In this document: positions 43,265-51,879 of the stretch, in pieces | Numbering within the stretch: position 1 is the stretch's first letter | Layout of the letters: every line of letters starts with the position of its first letter | Origin: [Clostridium] aerotolerans DSM 5434 | GTDB taxonomy: Bacteria; Bacillota; Clostridia; Lachnospirales; Lachnospiraceae | NCBI RefSeq assembly: GCF_000687555.1 | Contig: NZ_JHWJ01000008.1 | Coordinates: 1 to 64,000, forward strand | Length of the DNA: 64,000 bases | Direction: 5' to 3' | Program-made: the position numbers and the translations under genes | Notes under the pieces: generated by a model | Told to the model about the DNA's origin: nothing | Database searches by the model: none | The model's input: only the letters and a program-made list of their open reading frames with translations

Positions 43265-43990
43265 TCATATCAAGTTTACCTTTTTTAATAATTCCACGTT
43301 TTCCAAAAGTCTCTCAGTGGGAAGATCTGCTGCAATCGTATGTTCTTCATGAAAAAGAACAGCTCTGTTTGATATCCCATGTACAAGTTCAAGATTATGT
43401 GTTGAAGTAATTAAGGTCTTGCCTGCCTTGTTCAGATGATTCAAAAATTCCACCAGCCATCTTTGCGTTTTTGGATCAAGCCCGTTCATAGGCTCATCAA
43501 GTACCAAAACCTCCGGATTCAGTGACATCACACATGCAATGGCGACCTTACGCTTTTCTCCACCGCTTAAATGATATGGAATTCTATTCTTTAGACTCTG
43601 TATGCTTAATAAGCAAAGGCAGTCATTTACCCTTATATCAACTTCTGATTCGCTCATTCCCATCTGTCTTGGCCCAAAGGCCACCTCATCATAGACGCTG
43701 GAAGAAAACAACTGCGTATCAGAATTTTGAAATACAAAACCGATTTTTTGATGAAAGAGCTTAGAAAACTTTGCGTCCTGCAGCTTTTTCTCCGTTATCT
43801 CCACTCCATTAAATGAATAAGAGCCTTGGTCTGGTGAAATAAGCCCGTTAATGAGTTTTAGCAATGTGGATTTACCACATCCATTAGCCCCCATCAGTGC
43901 AACGGCTTCACCTGGTCTTATTACAAGATTTATATCATCTAATGCGATAGAATCCCCATAGGAATAAAATAGATTCTTAATCTCAATCAT
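43265..43990 (-). CDS. cbiO: Energy-coupling ATPase CbiO of a cobalt/nickel ECF importer
   Basis: The 241-residue ATPase has Walker A GANGCGKSTL (about residue 38), Q-loop VFQNSDTQLFSSSVYDEVAFGP, signature LSGGEKRKVAIACV, Walker B VLVLDEPMNGLDP and His in STHNLELV. The Q-loop sequence is characteristic of CbiO/EcfA. The ATG at 43990 sits one base after the CbiQ stop (TAACATG), showing translational coupling. Last gene of cbiMQO. Confidence 0.9.
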   Translation of the reverse strand: MIEIKNLFYSYGDSIALDDINLVIRPGEAVALMGANGCGKSTLLKLINGLISPDQGSYSFNGVEITEKKLQDAKFSKLFHQKIGFVFQNSDTQLFSSSVYDEVAFGPRQMGMSESEVDIRVNDCLCLLSIQSLKNRIPYHLSGGEKRKVAIACVMSLNPEVLVLDEPMNGLDPKTQRWLVEFLNHLNKAGKTLITSTHNLELVHGISNRAVLFHEEHTIAADLPTERLLENVELLKKVNLI

Positions 43991-43991
43991 G

Positions 43992-44825
43992 TTACGCCCT
44001 TTCAAAGTGGAAAAACAGGAGTATAGCCCCCACATTTATAGCGATAAATATATAATCCACCCATTTGAATTTAGATTTGTTACAAATATGATATTCACCA
44101 GTGAATCCCCTGCATTCCATGGCATGGTACATGTCTGTTACCATCTCTTTTGATTGAAGAAATGTGGTCCCTGCAATACCAGCCATGGATGTATATTTGT
44201 TACTGTTTTTACCGACTGACCGAAGTTTCAATGCATAAAGCATATTCATCGAGTAGTCACCCAACATAAAAATATATTTTATAGTGATATCCAGAATCAA
44301 TATAAAAATATCAGGAACATGAAATAGCTTCAATGCTTCCGTGATCGAATTCCATTTTGATGAATAGGAAAGCAATCCCATAGATGTTGTGGTGGCAAAT
44401 ACCTTTGTAGTTATCATAATACTGCTATAGCTGTTCCCCATAAAGAATGCCGGTAACATAATAACGGCAGTAAATAAGGTGACGCTAATACTGAATTTCA
44501 ATATTTTAACCAGCCTGTCTGCCTCCGTAAAGCTTAAAATAGAGAGCAGATATACAATGACTATAACTACGAATATAAAACTTTTTGTAATAGACAATAA
44601 AACTATAAGTAAAAAGGTAAAGAATATGTTAAGGGATACATTTATTTTAAACCTTGAGTTATCCAAAGAATCCTGCATTCTTATTCTGGAAATAACGTGG
44701 AAAACAGACAGGATACTTTTATTTATAAAAGTATCCTTATCAGTGAGCGGAATATAATTTTCATTGCTATAAATCCATTCCGGCATTTCTATTTTATGAT
44801 CCTTCAAATTATCCAAGTTTGCCAC
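43992..44825 (-). CDS. cbiQ: Energy-coupling permease CbiQ
   Basis: The 277-residue membrane protein matches CbiQ/EcfT: hydrophobic segments around VSLNIFFTFLLIVLLSI, and near the C-terminus MLYALKLRSVGKNSNKY and AMECRGFTGEYH, which are the two ARG-like coupling motifs (LRSVG, CRGF). These helices contact the ATPases. It starts with GTG and overlaps cbiM by 17 bases. It forms the transporter with CbiM and CbiO. Confidence 0.85.
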   Translation of the reverse strand: MANLDNLKDHKIEMPEWIYSNENYIPLTDKDTFINKSILSVFHVISRIRMQDSLDNSRFKINVSLNIFFTFLLIVLLSITKSFIFVVIVIVYLLSILSFTEADRLVKILKFSISVTLFTAVIMLPAFFMGNSYSSIMITTKVFATTTSMGLLSYSSKWNSITEALKLFHVPDIFILILDITIKYIFMLGDYSMNMLYALKLRSVGKNSNKYTSMAGIAGTTFLQSKEMVTDMYHAMECRGFTGEYHICNKSKFKWVDYIFIAINVGAILLFFHFERA

Positions 44826-45810
44826 CAGCCTTGTCTTTCTTAAAGCTGCTGATCACCTTAAAAAAGATAATAAATATTGCGACTCCAGCAATGGCAGACA
44901 ATAAATATCCAGCAATTTCGGGAAGTCCATTTACTGCATAATCTGGTAGCAGTGCCTTAAAATTAACGCCTGCCTTCATCCCTTGAGGCACAAATCCTAA
45001 TGCTTTCCCGCCAGAAACCACACTTCCGATTTCCTCGGTTCCCCATTCGCCCCATGCAGTTCCTGTCGCCAGCAGACCGAGTGGGGTCAGGCAGATAAGA
45101 AATGCCAGCAAACCATAAATTGCATTTTTCTTTTCATCTGATTCTTCATACATGGTACCTGGAGATACTTTCTTTATGTAAATGACAATAAACAATGTAA
45201 AGACCGCTTCAACAATGCCTGCAACCAAAAGATGGGGAATTACCATGGCCGGTATTGAGATTGACAAAGGATACGGACAATATAACGCCTGTCCAGCTGC
45301 ATCTTTAAATAACAGAGGTTGAATACCAAACTCTATTGCCGCACATAAGGCAGCTGCATTAATACCTACGTATGAGCCTAAGATAATTCCCAGATATTCT
45401 CCTTTTTCAGATTTCATATTATCTTTAACAGCTTTATAAATGAAGTAGCCTAAAAACGGCAGTACAAACGCCATATTAAAACAGTTTGCACCAAAAGATA
45501 AAATCCCGCCATCACCAAAAAGAAGAGCTTGTATCAGCAGGGCCACTGTAACACTAATACATGCAGCATAAGGTCCCATCAATATTGCAATCAAGGTCCC
45601 GCCTACTGCATGACCTGTGGTACCCCCAGGAAGCGGAACATTAAACATCATGAGCAAGAAGGAAAATGCCGCCCCAACACCAAGTGATGGTATTTTAACC
45701 TTTGGTATCTCTTCTTTCACTTTTTTAACTGCTCTTGTCCAAACAGGGACCATAGCCGCACTCATGAGGGCGCAAGTTGACGGGCTCAAATAATTATCCG
45801 GAATATGCAT
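44809..45810 (-). CDS. cbiM: Cobalt/nickel ECF transporter substrate-binding subunit CbiM with C-terminal CbiN-like part
   Basis: The 333-residue protein begins MHIPDNYLSPSTCALMSAA, the CbiM/NikM N-terminal metal-binding motif (Met-His at positions 1-2, usually MHIPDGYL), followed by GGTTGHAVGGTLIAILMGP and FGDGGILSFGANCFNMA. The last ~90 residues (FVPQGMKAGVNFKALLPDYAVNG then one helix) are of the PDGLE/CbiN-like type fused to the core, as in some NikMN proteins. It binds Co2+ or Ni2+; which one cannot be told. The promoter TTGTTT-16-TATAAT lies at 45853-45880. Confidence 0.88.
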   Translation of the reverse strand: MHIPDNYLSPSTCALMSAAMVPVWTRAVKKVKEEIPKVKIPSLGVGAAFSFLLMMFNVPLPGGTTGHAVGGTLIAILMGPYAACISVTVALLIQALLFGDGGILSFGANCFNMAFVLPFLGYFIYKAVKDNMKSEKGEYLGIILGSYVGINAAALCAAIEFGIQPLLFKDAAGQALYCPYPLSISIPAMVIPHLLVAGIVEAVFTLFIVIYIKKVSPGTMYEESDEKKNAIYGLLAFLICLTPLGLLATGTAWGEWGTEEIGSVVSGGKALGFVPQGMKAGVNFKALLPDYAVNGLPEIAGYLLSAIAGVAIFIIFFKVISSFKKDKAGGKLG

Positions 45811-46114
45811 ATTCTTACCTACCTTTCAAAAAAGGAATTCACATCAATTTCAATTATATAACTTTATTTTCCGTAAACAAGCCCGTATGGGGGATATGAA
45901 TTTAAAATTTAATATGTACGAAAAACAAGCTTTCACGGCCGAGTTCAAGCTCTCAGTTCCCCGCAATTTTTCATAGGAAGAATATCCATAATAAAATGCC
46001 CCTTACTGTTTCAAGTCCAAAAGATTGAATGAAAAGCTTTTACCGTTTGTGGTAAAATAAAAGAAGCCCAGCAGATATAATTATTTGCTGAGCTTTCTAA
46101 ACAATCTATTTTCA
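45811..46114. other. Intergenic region before cbiM
   Basis: It holds a minus-strand promoter (TTGTTT 45875-45880, TATAAT 45853-45858, 16-base spacer), a TTTTACC/GGTAAAA hairpin (46038-46057) and the terminator of the acetyltransferase gene (46055-46094). I looked for a cobalamin riboswitch (GCCACTG and B12-box) and did not find one. Confidence 0.55.
46055..46094 (-). terminator. Terminator after the sugar O-acetyltransferase gene
   Basis: On the minus strand AGCTCAGCA (46086-46094) pairs with TGCTGGGCT (46065-46073), one G-U pair, followed by TCTTTTATTTT. It starts 20 bases past the stop. Confidence 0.75.
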
Positions 46115-46702
46115 TTACCTGTCAAAACAGGTCTCTTTATCCTTATCCGTGATAGGCCGGACAACTTTGCAGGGATTACCAACTGCAACACAATTATCAG
46201 GAATATCCTTTACCACGACACTACCACCGCCAATTACTACATTACTTCCTATGTTGACTCCTGGCATTACATGAACTCCTGCGCCAATCCAAACATTATC
46301 CCCTACCGAAATGGAATATGCATATTCAAGACCCTGATTTCTCCGATCCGAATCAATAGGATGTCCTGCTGTATAAAATCCGCAGTTAGGTGCAATAAAC
46401 ACATTATCACCAAATGTGACCTTTGCTCCATCTAAAATCACCAGATTGTGATTGGCATAGAAATTCTCACCAAGCTCTATATTATATCCATAATCGCACC
46501 AGAATGGTGCAGTAATACAAAATGATTCCCTCGTCTTTCCAAACAGCTTCCTAAGTACCACCGCCTGTTTCTCTGTCTCTGATGGGCGAGCTTGATTAAA
46601 TTCATAACAAAGGTCTTTTGCCATTTCACGTTCTTTTAATAAACCCTTGTCGTAGTTAGCATCATAAAGCATTTGATTTAACATTTTTTCTTTCTCTGTC
46701 AC
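46115..46702 (-). CDS. Maltose/galactoside O-acetyltransferase family protein
   Basis: The 195-residue product starts (GTG at 46702, eight bases after GGAGG) with TEKEKMLNQMLYDANYD, the usual Maa/LacA N-terminal helix. It continues with PFWCDYGYNIELGENFYANHN and GHPIDSDRRN (catalytic His ~115) and hexapeptide repeats VWIGAGVHVMPGVNIGSNVV. These acetylate the 6-OH of sugars with acetyl-CoA. The longer frame with TTG start covers the binding site, so it was not used. Monocistronic. Confidence 0.88.
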   Translation of the reverse strand: MTEKEKMLNQMLYDANYDKGLLKEREMAKDLCYEFNQARPSETEKQAVVLRKLFGKTRESFCITAPFWCDYGYNIELGENFYANHNLVILDGAKVTFGDNVFIAPNCGFYTAGHPIDSDRRNQGLEYAYSISVGDNVWIGAGVHVMPGVNIGSNVVIGGGSVVVKDIPDNCVAVGNPCKVVRPITDKDKETCFDR

Positions 46703-46981
46703 TGAAATATCCTCCTTCAATCAAATACTGGTCATTACATAAATATCTTATATTGCTTATAACATCATACGAATTTTCACTATTATACAAATAGGTGATT
46801 TCCAAAGCCGATCTTTGTAATGAAATTATCACAGATAATGAAATTAGATATAGTATAACTTTATACTCAGAATAAATTAATTTCAATATATATTTAAGAT
46901 AAGAAATCGACTTAGTGGAATATATTACATATATAGTTTCATGAAGCTTAATTATGGATGCGGCTATTTTTATTCCAGAGA

Positions 46982-48010
46982 CTATTGAGCCGATGCCGCA
47001 TCATTCTCCTCCTCATACGCATCTTCCATTTTCACAGAATCTTCGATCTGCTCCTCCAAAAACTTGACACGGATAACTGCCTGCTGCCAATTAATGGAAA
47101 CTTGACTGTGCCTGTTCTTCTCCTTACCTGCTCCAGCTATGATTTGAAGTAATTCTTCCAAGACAGCTTTTGTCAGATAACCGCCTCTCCAATGAAAGGT
47201 AAGAACTTTCCCTTTTTTAATAGCCTGCTGACAACGCTTTGCTACATCTTCCTGCTTTGTAAAAGATAGCTTTTTCTCTTTATAGTAAAAGTGATTATCG
47301 TCATTGCACGCAGGCGCTTTGTAAATCAATGGCTCGTGATCCTTAAAAATACTCTTATCGTCCAAATTGAAATAATCGTATCGTACTTCTTTTTTCCCTA
47401 ATGTATTATCAAACGTAGCATCCAGATGATACCATACTCCATTGATCTGGATTACATTCCACGCATGACGATACTTGATGTTTTTATCTGGATTATTCTC
47501 GGAAATAACTACAATACAAGGAATTGATAGTTGATCACAAAGAATCTTTACAGCTTTCGCAATTCCTTCGCAGACGCCAACGCCCTGCCCCAATGGACCT
47601 ATAATCTCATGTGAATATTGCTTCTTCAGTTTATCGTAAGTCACATTCTCACAGATAAAATCATGAATGTACTGCTCTTTTTCCCAGTCACTCTTATCCT
47701 TCACCACCCGGGCAAGTTTCTCCACTCTGGCTTTCATGGCCAACTGGTGCTCTTTAATTTTATTCTTATCAAACAAATATTCCGGCTTTATTTTTAGCAA
47801 CGTAGAATCTTCATAGAAAGAATAGCGAAAGGTGGATGCATAAAAGATTTCGGGACAATCTAACCTTAACTTATTAAAAATATCACTAAGGTCTTTTCCA
47901 TCAATTCTCTGAACATCAAAACTTTGAGAAAGTGACTCAAGACCGCTCTTCATGACTTGATAGATTCTTTGGTGCTGCTTATTCATATGACTATAATAAT
48001 ATGGTTCCAT
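46982..48010 (-). CDS. Transglutaminase-like cysteine protease-fold protein
   Basis: Residues ~120-215 of this 342-residue protein form a transglutaminase core: VGVCEGIAKAVKILCDQ (catalytic Cys ~151), YRHAWNVIQINGVWYHLDATFDN (catalytic His ~187 and Asp ~202). No signal peptide or membrane helix is visible, so it is cytoplasmic, unlike most of its relatives. The N-terminal ~110 residues and C-terminal ~100 residues (KGKVLTFHWRGGYLTKAVLEELL) match no domain I know. A small GATGCGGC/GCCGCATC repeat overlaps its end. Function unknown. Confidence 0.7.
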   Translation of the reverse strand: MEPYYYSHMNKQHQRIYQVMKSGLESLSQSFDVQRIDGKDLSDIFNKLRLDCPEIFYASTFRYSFYEDSTLLKIKPEYLFDKNKIKEHQLAMKARVEKLARVVKDKSDWEKEQYIHDFICENVTYDKLKKQYSHEIIGPLGQGVGVCEGIAKAVKILCDQLSIPCIVVISENNPDKNIKYRHAWNVIQINGVWYHLDATFDNTLGKKEVRYDYFNLDDKSIFKDHEPLIYKAPACNDDNHFYYKEKKLSFTKQEDVAKRCQQAIKKGKVLTFHWRGGYLTKAVLEELLQIIAGAGKEKNRHSQVSINWQQAVIRVKFLEEQIEDSVKMEDAYEEENDAASAQ

Positions 48011-48173
48011 TTTACCTCATCTACCATTTCTTCTTTATTCGAAATAAAAATCCCCAAGCAATTGGCATAAATTTGAATCCACTTGGGAGGTTCTAACAAT
48101 AAATACCAGAATAAACTACCCATACCTGGACGGCATGCGACTCCGAACATATAACCGTTATAATTTAATTATT

Positions 48174-48662
48174 TCAAAAGATATATACCGTCCCAGATTC
48201 TGAAAACACAAGAGTATCTGAATCAATGAAATTAACAATATCTGTCCACCTATTTATTTCATATTCAGAGCTACCTGTGTTTACATTTTCTTCAGGATAA
48301 TCGCTAATTTCAAGATATTCTTTTATGACTTTCCCATCTTTAATCTCAATAAATTCCCCATAAATATCTGCATCATTATAACCAGCTACAATTAGTTCTT
48401 CATTATGAGCAAAATCCAACCATGCACTTGCTGGTATAGAAAAATATGAGCCTGAAATATCTTCAAATATTGTCCAGCCATTATTCTCGTATGTATACAG
48501 AACACTGCCCTTCCACATTCCCTGATCATTTACTGACACTTGTACTATTTTATCTGCTGATGTTTCAATCTTATCTGAATAGAGTTTTCCTTCCATGTAT
48601 TTACATAACCGTTCTATTGCATCTTCTCTTGAAAGTTTAATTCTGAAATAGCTGGGATTCAT
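48174..48662 (-). CDS. Hypothetical protein, 162 residues
   Basis: No family is recognised. The sequence (FRIKLSREDAIERLCKYMEG, then VLYTYENNGWTIFEDISGSY) is rich in acidic and aromatic residues, has no signal peptide or membrane segment, and ends in a beta-rich part (TLVFSESGTVYIF). It resembles small SUKH-like or SMI1-like immunity-type proteins only in size and composition, which is weak. ATG at 48662 has GGAGG nine bases upstream. It lies alone between the transglutaminase gene and the XRE remnant. Confidence 0.55.
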   Translation of the reverse strand: MNPSYFRIKLSREDAIERLCKYMEGKLYSDKIETSADKIVQVSVNDQGMWKGSVLYTYENNGWTIFEDISGSYFSIPASAWLDFAHNEELIVAGYNDADIYGEFIEIKDGKVIKEYLEISDYPEENVNTGSSEYEINRWTDIVNFIDSDTLVFSESGTVYIF

Positions 48663-48685
48663 ATCTCTATACCTCCGGATCAAAA

Positions 48686-48820
48686 TTAATTGTATAATAT
48701 TTTCTCATAACTAACATTAAATAAGACTTTTAATGTTTTCAAATCATTCGCCTTTATATTTCTCCTCTCAGCCTCAATATTTGCCAGGGTACTTCTTTTG
48801 TCGCTCTGGCACTCAGAGCC
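48686..48820 (-). pseudogene. Truncated XRE-type helix-turn-helix remnant
   Basis: The frame encodes about 44 residues (SECQSDKRSTLANIEAERRN, then IKANDLKTLKVLFNVSYEKIL) that match the second half of an XRE helix-turn-helix. The first half and any start codon are missing: the sequence upstream is the rpsI terminator. It looks like a decayed gene end left beside the ribosomal operon. Confidence 0.5.
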
Positions 48821-48850
48821 ATACGGAAGGAGAGTTTTCTTATTCTGATT

Positions 48851-48887
48851 AAAAAAACCCTTGTAAATATAGTATTTACAAGGGTTT
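48851..48887 (-). terminator. Terminator of the rplM-rpsI operon
   Basis: AAACCCTTGTAAATA and TATTTACAAGGGTTT (48855-48869, 48873-48887) form a perfect 15-base stem with a 3-base loop and run into seven T on the minus strand. It begins 15 bases after rpsI. Confidence 0.88.
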
Positions 48888-48902
48888 GAATATATCTGTT
48901 TA

Positions 48903-49295
48903 TTATCGTTTGGAGAACTGTGGTGCACGACGTGCAGCCTTTAAGCCGTATTTCTTTCTTTCTTTCATTCTTGGATCTCTTGTTAAGTATCCAGCTTTCT
49001 TAAGAATTGGACGATAGTCCGCATCTGCCTGAAGCAGGGCTCTTGAGATACCGTGTCTGATGGCACCAGCCTGTCCTGTAAAACCACCACCGTGAACGTT
49101 AACTAAAACGTCGAACTTGTCAACTGTCTCTGTAGCAACTAATGGCTGACGAACAACAACCTTTAATGTTTCAAGACCTAAATACTGGTCAATATCTCTC
49201 TTGTTGATAGTGATCTTGCCTGTACCTGGTACTAAATATACTCTAGCGATAGATTTTTTTCTTCTACCTGTTCCGTAAAATTTTGCATTAGCCAT
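48903..49295 (-). CDS. rpsI: 30S ribosomal protein S9
   Basis: The 130-residue protein is S9: [20 protein letters not shown] at the start, [20 protein letters not shown] in the middle, and the C-terminal basic tail [17 protein letters not shown] that reaches the P-site tRNA. It follows rplM by 28 bases and precedes a strong terminator. Length and order are standard. Confidence 0.97.
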   Translation of the reverse strand: MANAKFYGTGRRKKSIARVYLVPGTGKITINKRDIDQYLGLETLKVVVRQPLVATETVDKFDVLVNVHGGGFTGQAGAIRHGISRALLQADADYRPILKKAGYLTRDPRMKERKKYGLKAARRAPQFSKR

Positions 49296-49323
49296 GATAA
49301 CTTCCTCCTTTCAGCGCCTCTAA

Positions 49324-49758
49324 TTAAAATTTGATTTCTAAAACTTCTGGCTTCTGAGCTGCATGAGCATGCTCTGCACCTGCGTACGCGTGAAGTTTTG
49401 TAATCATGCTTCTTCCTAAAGGTCCCTTTGGAAGCATACCCTTAACAGCTAATTCAATAACTCTTTCAGGCTTTTTAGCCATCATCTCTCTTAATGTTGT
49501 TTCTTTCATACCGCCAACATAGTCAGAGTGATTGTAGTAGATCTTCTGATCTAACTTCTTACCTGTAACGGAAATCTTATCTGCATTCACTACGATCACA
49601 TAATCACCGCAATCCATATGTGGTGTGTAGGTCGGTTTATTCTTACCTCTTAATACTTTAGCTACTTCTGAAGCCAAACGTCCTAATGTATATCCTGTAG
49701 CGTCAACTACGTACCATTTTCTCTCAATTGTTGCTGGACTAGCCATAAAAGTCTTCAT
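49324..49758 (-). CDS. rplM: 50S ribosomal protein L13
   Basis: The 144-residue protein is L13: [55 protein letters not shown] and [22 protein letters not shown] are family signatures. It binds 23S rRNA early in assembly. AGGAGG precedes the ATG. It starts an operon with rpsI and is preceded by a 200-base leader with hairpins and a consensus promoter. Confidence 0.97.
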   Translation of the reverse strand: MKTFMASPATIERKWYVVDATGYTLGRLASEVAKVLRGKNKPTYTPHMDCGDYVIVVNADKISVTGKKLDQKIYYNHSDYVGGMKETTLREMMAKKPERVIELAVKGMLPKGPLGRSMITKLHAYAGAEHAHAAQKPEVLEIKF

Positions 49759-49953
49759 TGGACAACCTCCTGTAAATTCTGGTGTTAGTAAGCATTACTA
49801 TACTATGAAATCCAAGTTTCATAATCAGATGCATGGTGCCAATATCAGGGCACCTATTCACTAGAAATCATGAAATGATCTCTAATTAGTCTTATTTAAA
49901 AATGCTCACTCCGGGGCATGGCTGAACATTTTCGCCTGACGTCACAGTTATAC
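49759..49953 (-). promoter_or_regulatory. rplM leader with hairpins (L13-leader-like)
   Basis: Between the promoter and rplM lie hairpins such as GGTGCC/GGCACC (49833-49853) and AATCATGAAATGATCT-like arms (49866-49883). Firmicutes rplM genes often carry an autoregulatory L13 leader; the sequence here fits that position, but I could not match a covariance model. Confidence 0.5.
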
Positions 49954-49982
49954 ATTATATTACATTCAGCCTCGTGTGTCAA
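49954..49982 (-). promoter_or_regulatory. Consensus promoter of rplM-rpsI
   Basis: Minus-strand TTGACA (49977-49982) and TATAAT (49954-49959) with a 17-base spacer, a perfect sigma-A-type promoter, about 195 bases before rplM. Confidence 0.88.
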
Positions 49983-50015
49983 CCTTTTTTCCCCATAAAA
50001 TCAAGGTTTTCCGGC

Positions 50016-51041
50016 TTATTTTTCTGTGACTATCCACTCTTCTTCCCCATCTTCCTGCCTGAAAATGTAAAATCCATAAGATTTGCCTAAAAGAATCCTT
50101 CCAGGCCCTTCTTCATCCTTTACATAGACCTTTTCCGCTCCGTTTCTCACCGCCTGATGAACCACCCGGATGAGCAGCCGGTCAAAGTCTTCCTGACGGC
50201 ATCTGTGAATGGTAAGCCAGGCTTTTTTCTGGGATACGATCTCTTCCTGGGAAAGAGTGTAGCTCCATTCCTTATTCTCTCCCCGAATCTCTTTTTCCAG
50301 TTCCTTTTCATAATCAAGGCTGACCAGGGTAAGACCTTTGGCTGCTGCCTTCGGGCCTGCTGCATTCCGGTCCCTGGCATCTATGATATCTTCCACATGG
50401 GAAGGCGGATAGACACCCATTCCCACCTTCATCAGGGTTCCTGCGATGATCCGCACCATGTTATATAAAAATCCGCTTCCCTTAATACGTATTATAATCA
50501 AATCTCCGGTCTTTTCTATGTCCAGGCTATAAATGGTCCTTACGGTCTCTTCCGCCTGTCCACGGGCCGTACAGAAGCTTTTAAAATCATGTTCTCCCAC
50601 CAGATAGGCACCTGCCTCCCGCATTTTGTCCACGTCGAGGGGATAATAGCAGAAATGAGTATAAAGTCTTAAGGTAGGTATCTCAATTTTCCGGTTCATG
50701 ATTTTATATTCATATGTTTTGACGCAGTTTTGCTTTCTGGGGTGGTAATCCGGTGCTACCTCCTCTGACTGGAGGATGCGAATATCGTCCGGAAGTCTTT
50801 GGTTCAAAGCAAAACAGATTTTATCCGCGGGCATCCTGTTTTCGGTGTCAAAAACCGCCACATTCCCCTCCGCATGTACTCCGGAATCAGTTCTGCTGGC
50901 TCCGGTAACAGTGATCTTTTCTTTTAATAGCTCCGTCAGGGTCTTGTTAAGGACCTCTTCTATGGTCAGCCCGTTATTTTGTATCTGCCAGCCGCAGTAG
51001 TTGGTACCGTCGTAGGCTACGATCATTTTTACCCGTTTCAT
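50016..51041 (-). CDS. truA: tRNA pseudouridine synthase A with C-terminal extension
   Basis: Residues 1-~250 are TruA: MIVAYDGTNYCGWQIQNN, GASRTDSGVHAEGNVAVF (catalytic Asp ~52), FKSFCTARG, GSGFLYNMVRIIAGTL. It modifies positions 38-40 of tRNA. After ~residue 252 an extra ~90 residues follow (EWSYTLSQEEIVSQKKAWLT, ending WIVTEK) which are not part of standard ~245-residue TruA; they look like a small alpha/beta domain with RILLGKSYGFYIF. The frame is continuous. It follows ecfT by 24 bases, in the usual clostridial order. Confidence 0.92.
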   Translation of the reverse strand: MKRVKMIVAYDGTNYCGWQIQNNGLTIEEVLNKTLTELLKEKITVTGASRTDSGVHAEGNVAVFDTENRMPADKICFALNQRLPDDIRILQSEEVAPDYHPRKQNCVKTYEYKIMNRKIEIPTLRLYTHFCYYPLDVDKMREAGAYLVGEHDFKSFCTARGQAEETVRTIYSLDIEKTGDLIIIRIKGSGFLYNMVRIIAGTLMKVGMGVYPPSHVEDIIDARDRNAAGPKAAAKGLTLVSLDYEKELEKEIRGENKEWSYTLSQEEIVSQKKAWLTIHRCRQEDFDRLLIRVVHQAVRNGAEKVYVKDEEGPGRILLGKSYGFYIFRQEDGEEEWIVTEK

Positions 51042-51065
51042 AACTTCTCCTTTTTACGGAATTTC

Positions 51066-51866
51066 TTATCTCATGATCCGAACGGCTGCAATTGCGGCCA
51101 TGTACACCACAAAGACCAGGTAGGTAATTCCATCCCGTCTCCCATATCGGAGAGGCTTCATCTTCGTTCTTCCTTCCCCGCCCCGGTAGCATCTTGCTTC
51201 CATGGCCATGGCAAGGTCCGTGGCCCGTCGGAAGGCTGAGATAAAAAGGGGAACCAGAAGGGGAATCATGTTTTTTGCCTTTTGAATCAGATTGCCCGAT
51301 TCAAAATCAGCACCACGGGCCATCTGGGCCTTCATAATCTTATCTGTTTCTTCTACAAGAATAGGAATAAACCGAAGGGCAATGGACATCATCATAGCCA
51401 CCTCGTGAACTGGTACTCTGACCTTATTTAAAAAGTTCAGACTTTTTTCCAGGCCATCGGTAAGCTGATTCGGTGTGGTGGTCAGGGTCATAATGGAGGA
51501 CCCAACCACCAGGTAAATGAGCCTTACGCCCATAAATGCAGCGATCTGAATTCCTTCTTTTGTAATTTTAATAAAACCAAGACGGAAAATAGCCTCTCCT
51601 GGTGTTAAAAACAGGTTGAAGCTGACACTGATCAGCAAAAGAAAAACAATTGCCTTTAGCCCCCGTACCATAAAGGACAAAGGCACCTGGCTCAGCCGTA
51701 TGGCAACTGCCAGAAATAAGGTGGCGATCACATACGCCCAAATATCATTTACAACAAAAAGGGATATAATAAAAACCATGGTCCCAAACAGCTTTGTCCT
51801 GGGGTCCAGCTTGTGGAGAAAAGAGTCCACCGGATAATATTGTCCCAATGTAATGTCTTTTAACAT
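51066..51866 (-). CDS. ecfT: ECF transporter transmembrane subunit EcfT
   Basis: The 266-residue protein has the EcfT signature: YYPVDSFLHKLDPRTKLFG at the N-terminus, five to six helices, and the coupling helices with ARG motifs MKAQMARGADFESGN and AMEARCYRGGEGRTKM. It couples the two ATPases to interchangeable vitamin-binding S subunits in the membrane. It lies 13 bases after ecfA2 in ecfA1-ecfA2-ecfT-truA order. Confidence 0.93.
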   Translation of the reverse strand: MLKDITLGQYYPVDSFLHKLDPRTKLFGTMVFIISLFVVNDIWAYVIATLFLAVAIRLSQVPLSFMVRGLKAIVFLLLISVSFNLFLTPGEAIFRLGFIKITKEGIQIAAFMGVRLIYLVVGSSIMTLTTTPNQLTDGLEKSLNFLNKVRVPVHEVAMMMSIALRFIPILVEETDKIMKAQMARGADFESGNLIQKAKNMIPLLVPLFISAFRRATDLAMAMEARCYRGGEGRTKMKPLRYGRRDGITYLVFVVYMAAIAAVRIMR

Positions 51867-51879
51867 AGTATCTCCTGAT

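Noticed and set aside
45811-46114. Possible cobalamin or NiCo riboswitch before cbiM
   Set aside because: Neither the B12-box nor the conserved NiCo motifs could be found; only a promoter and simple hairpins are visible.
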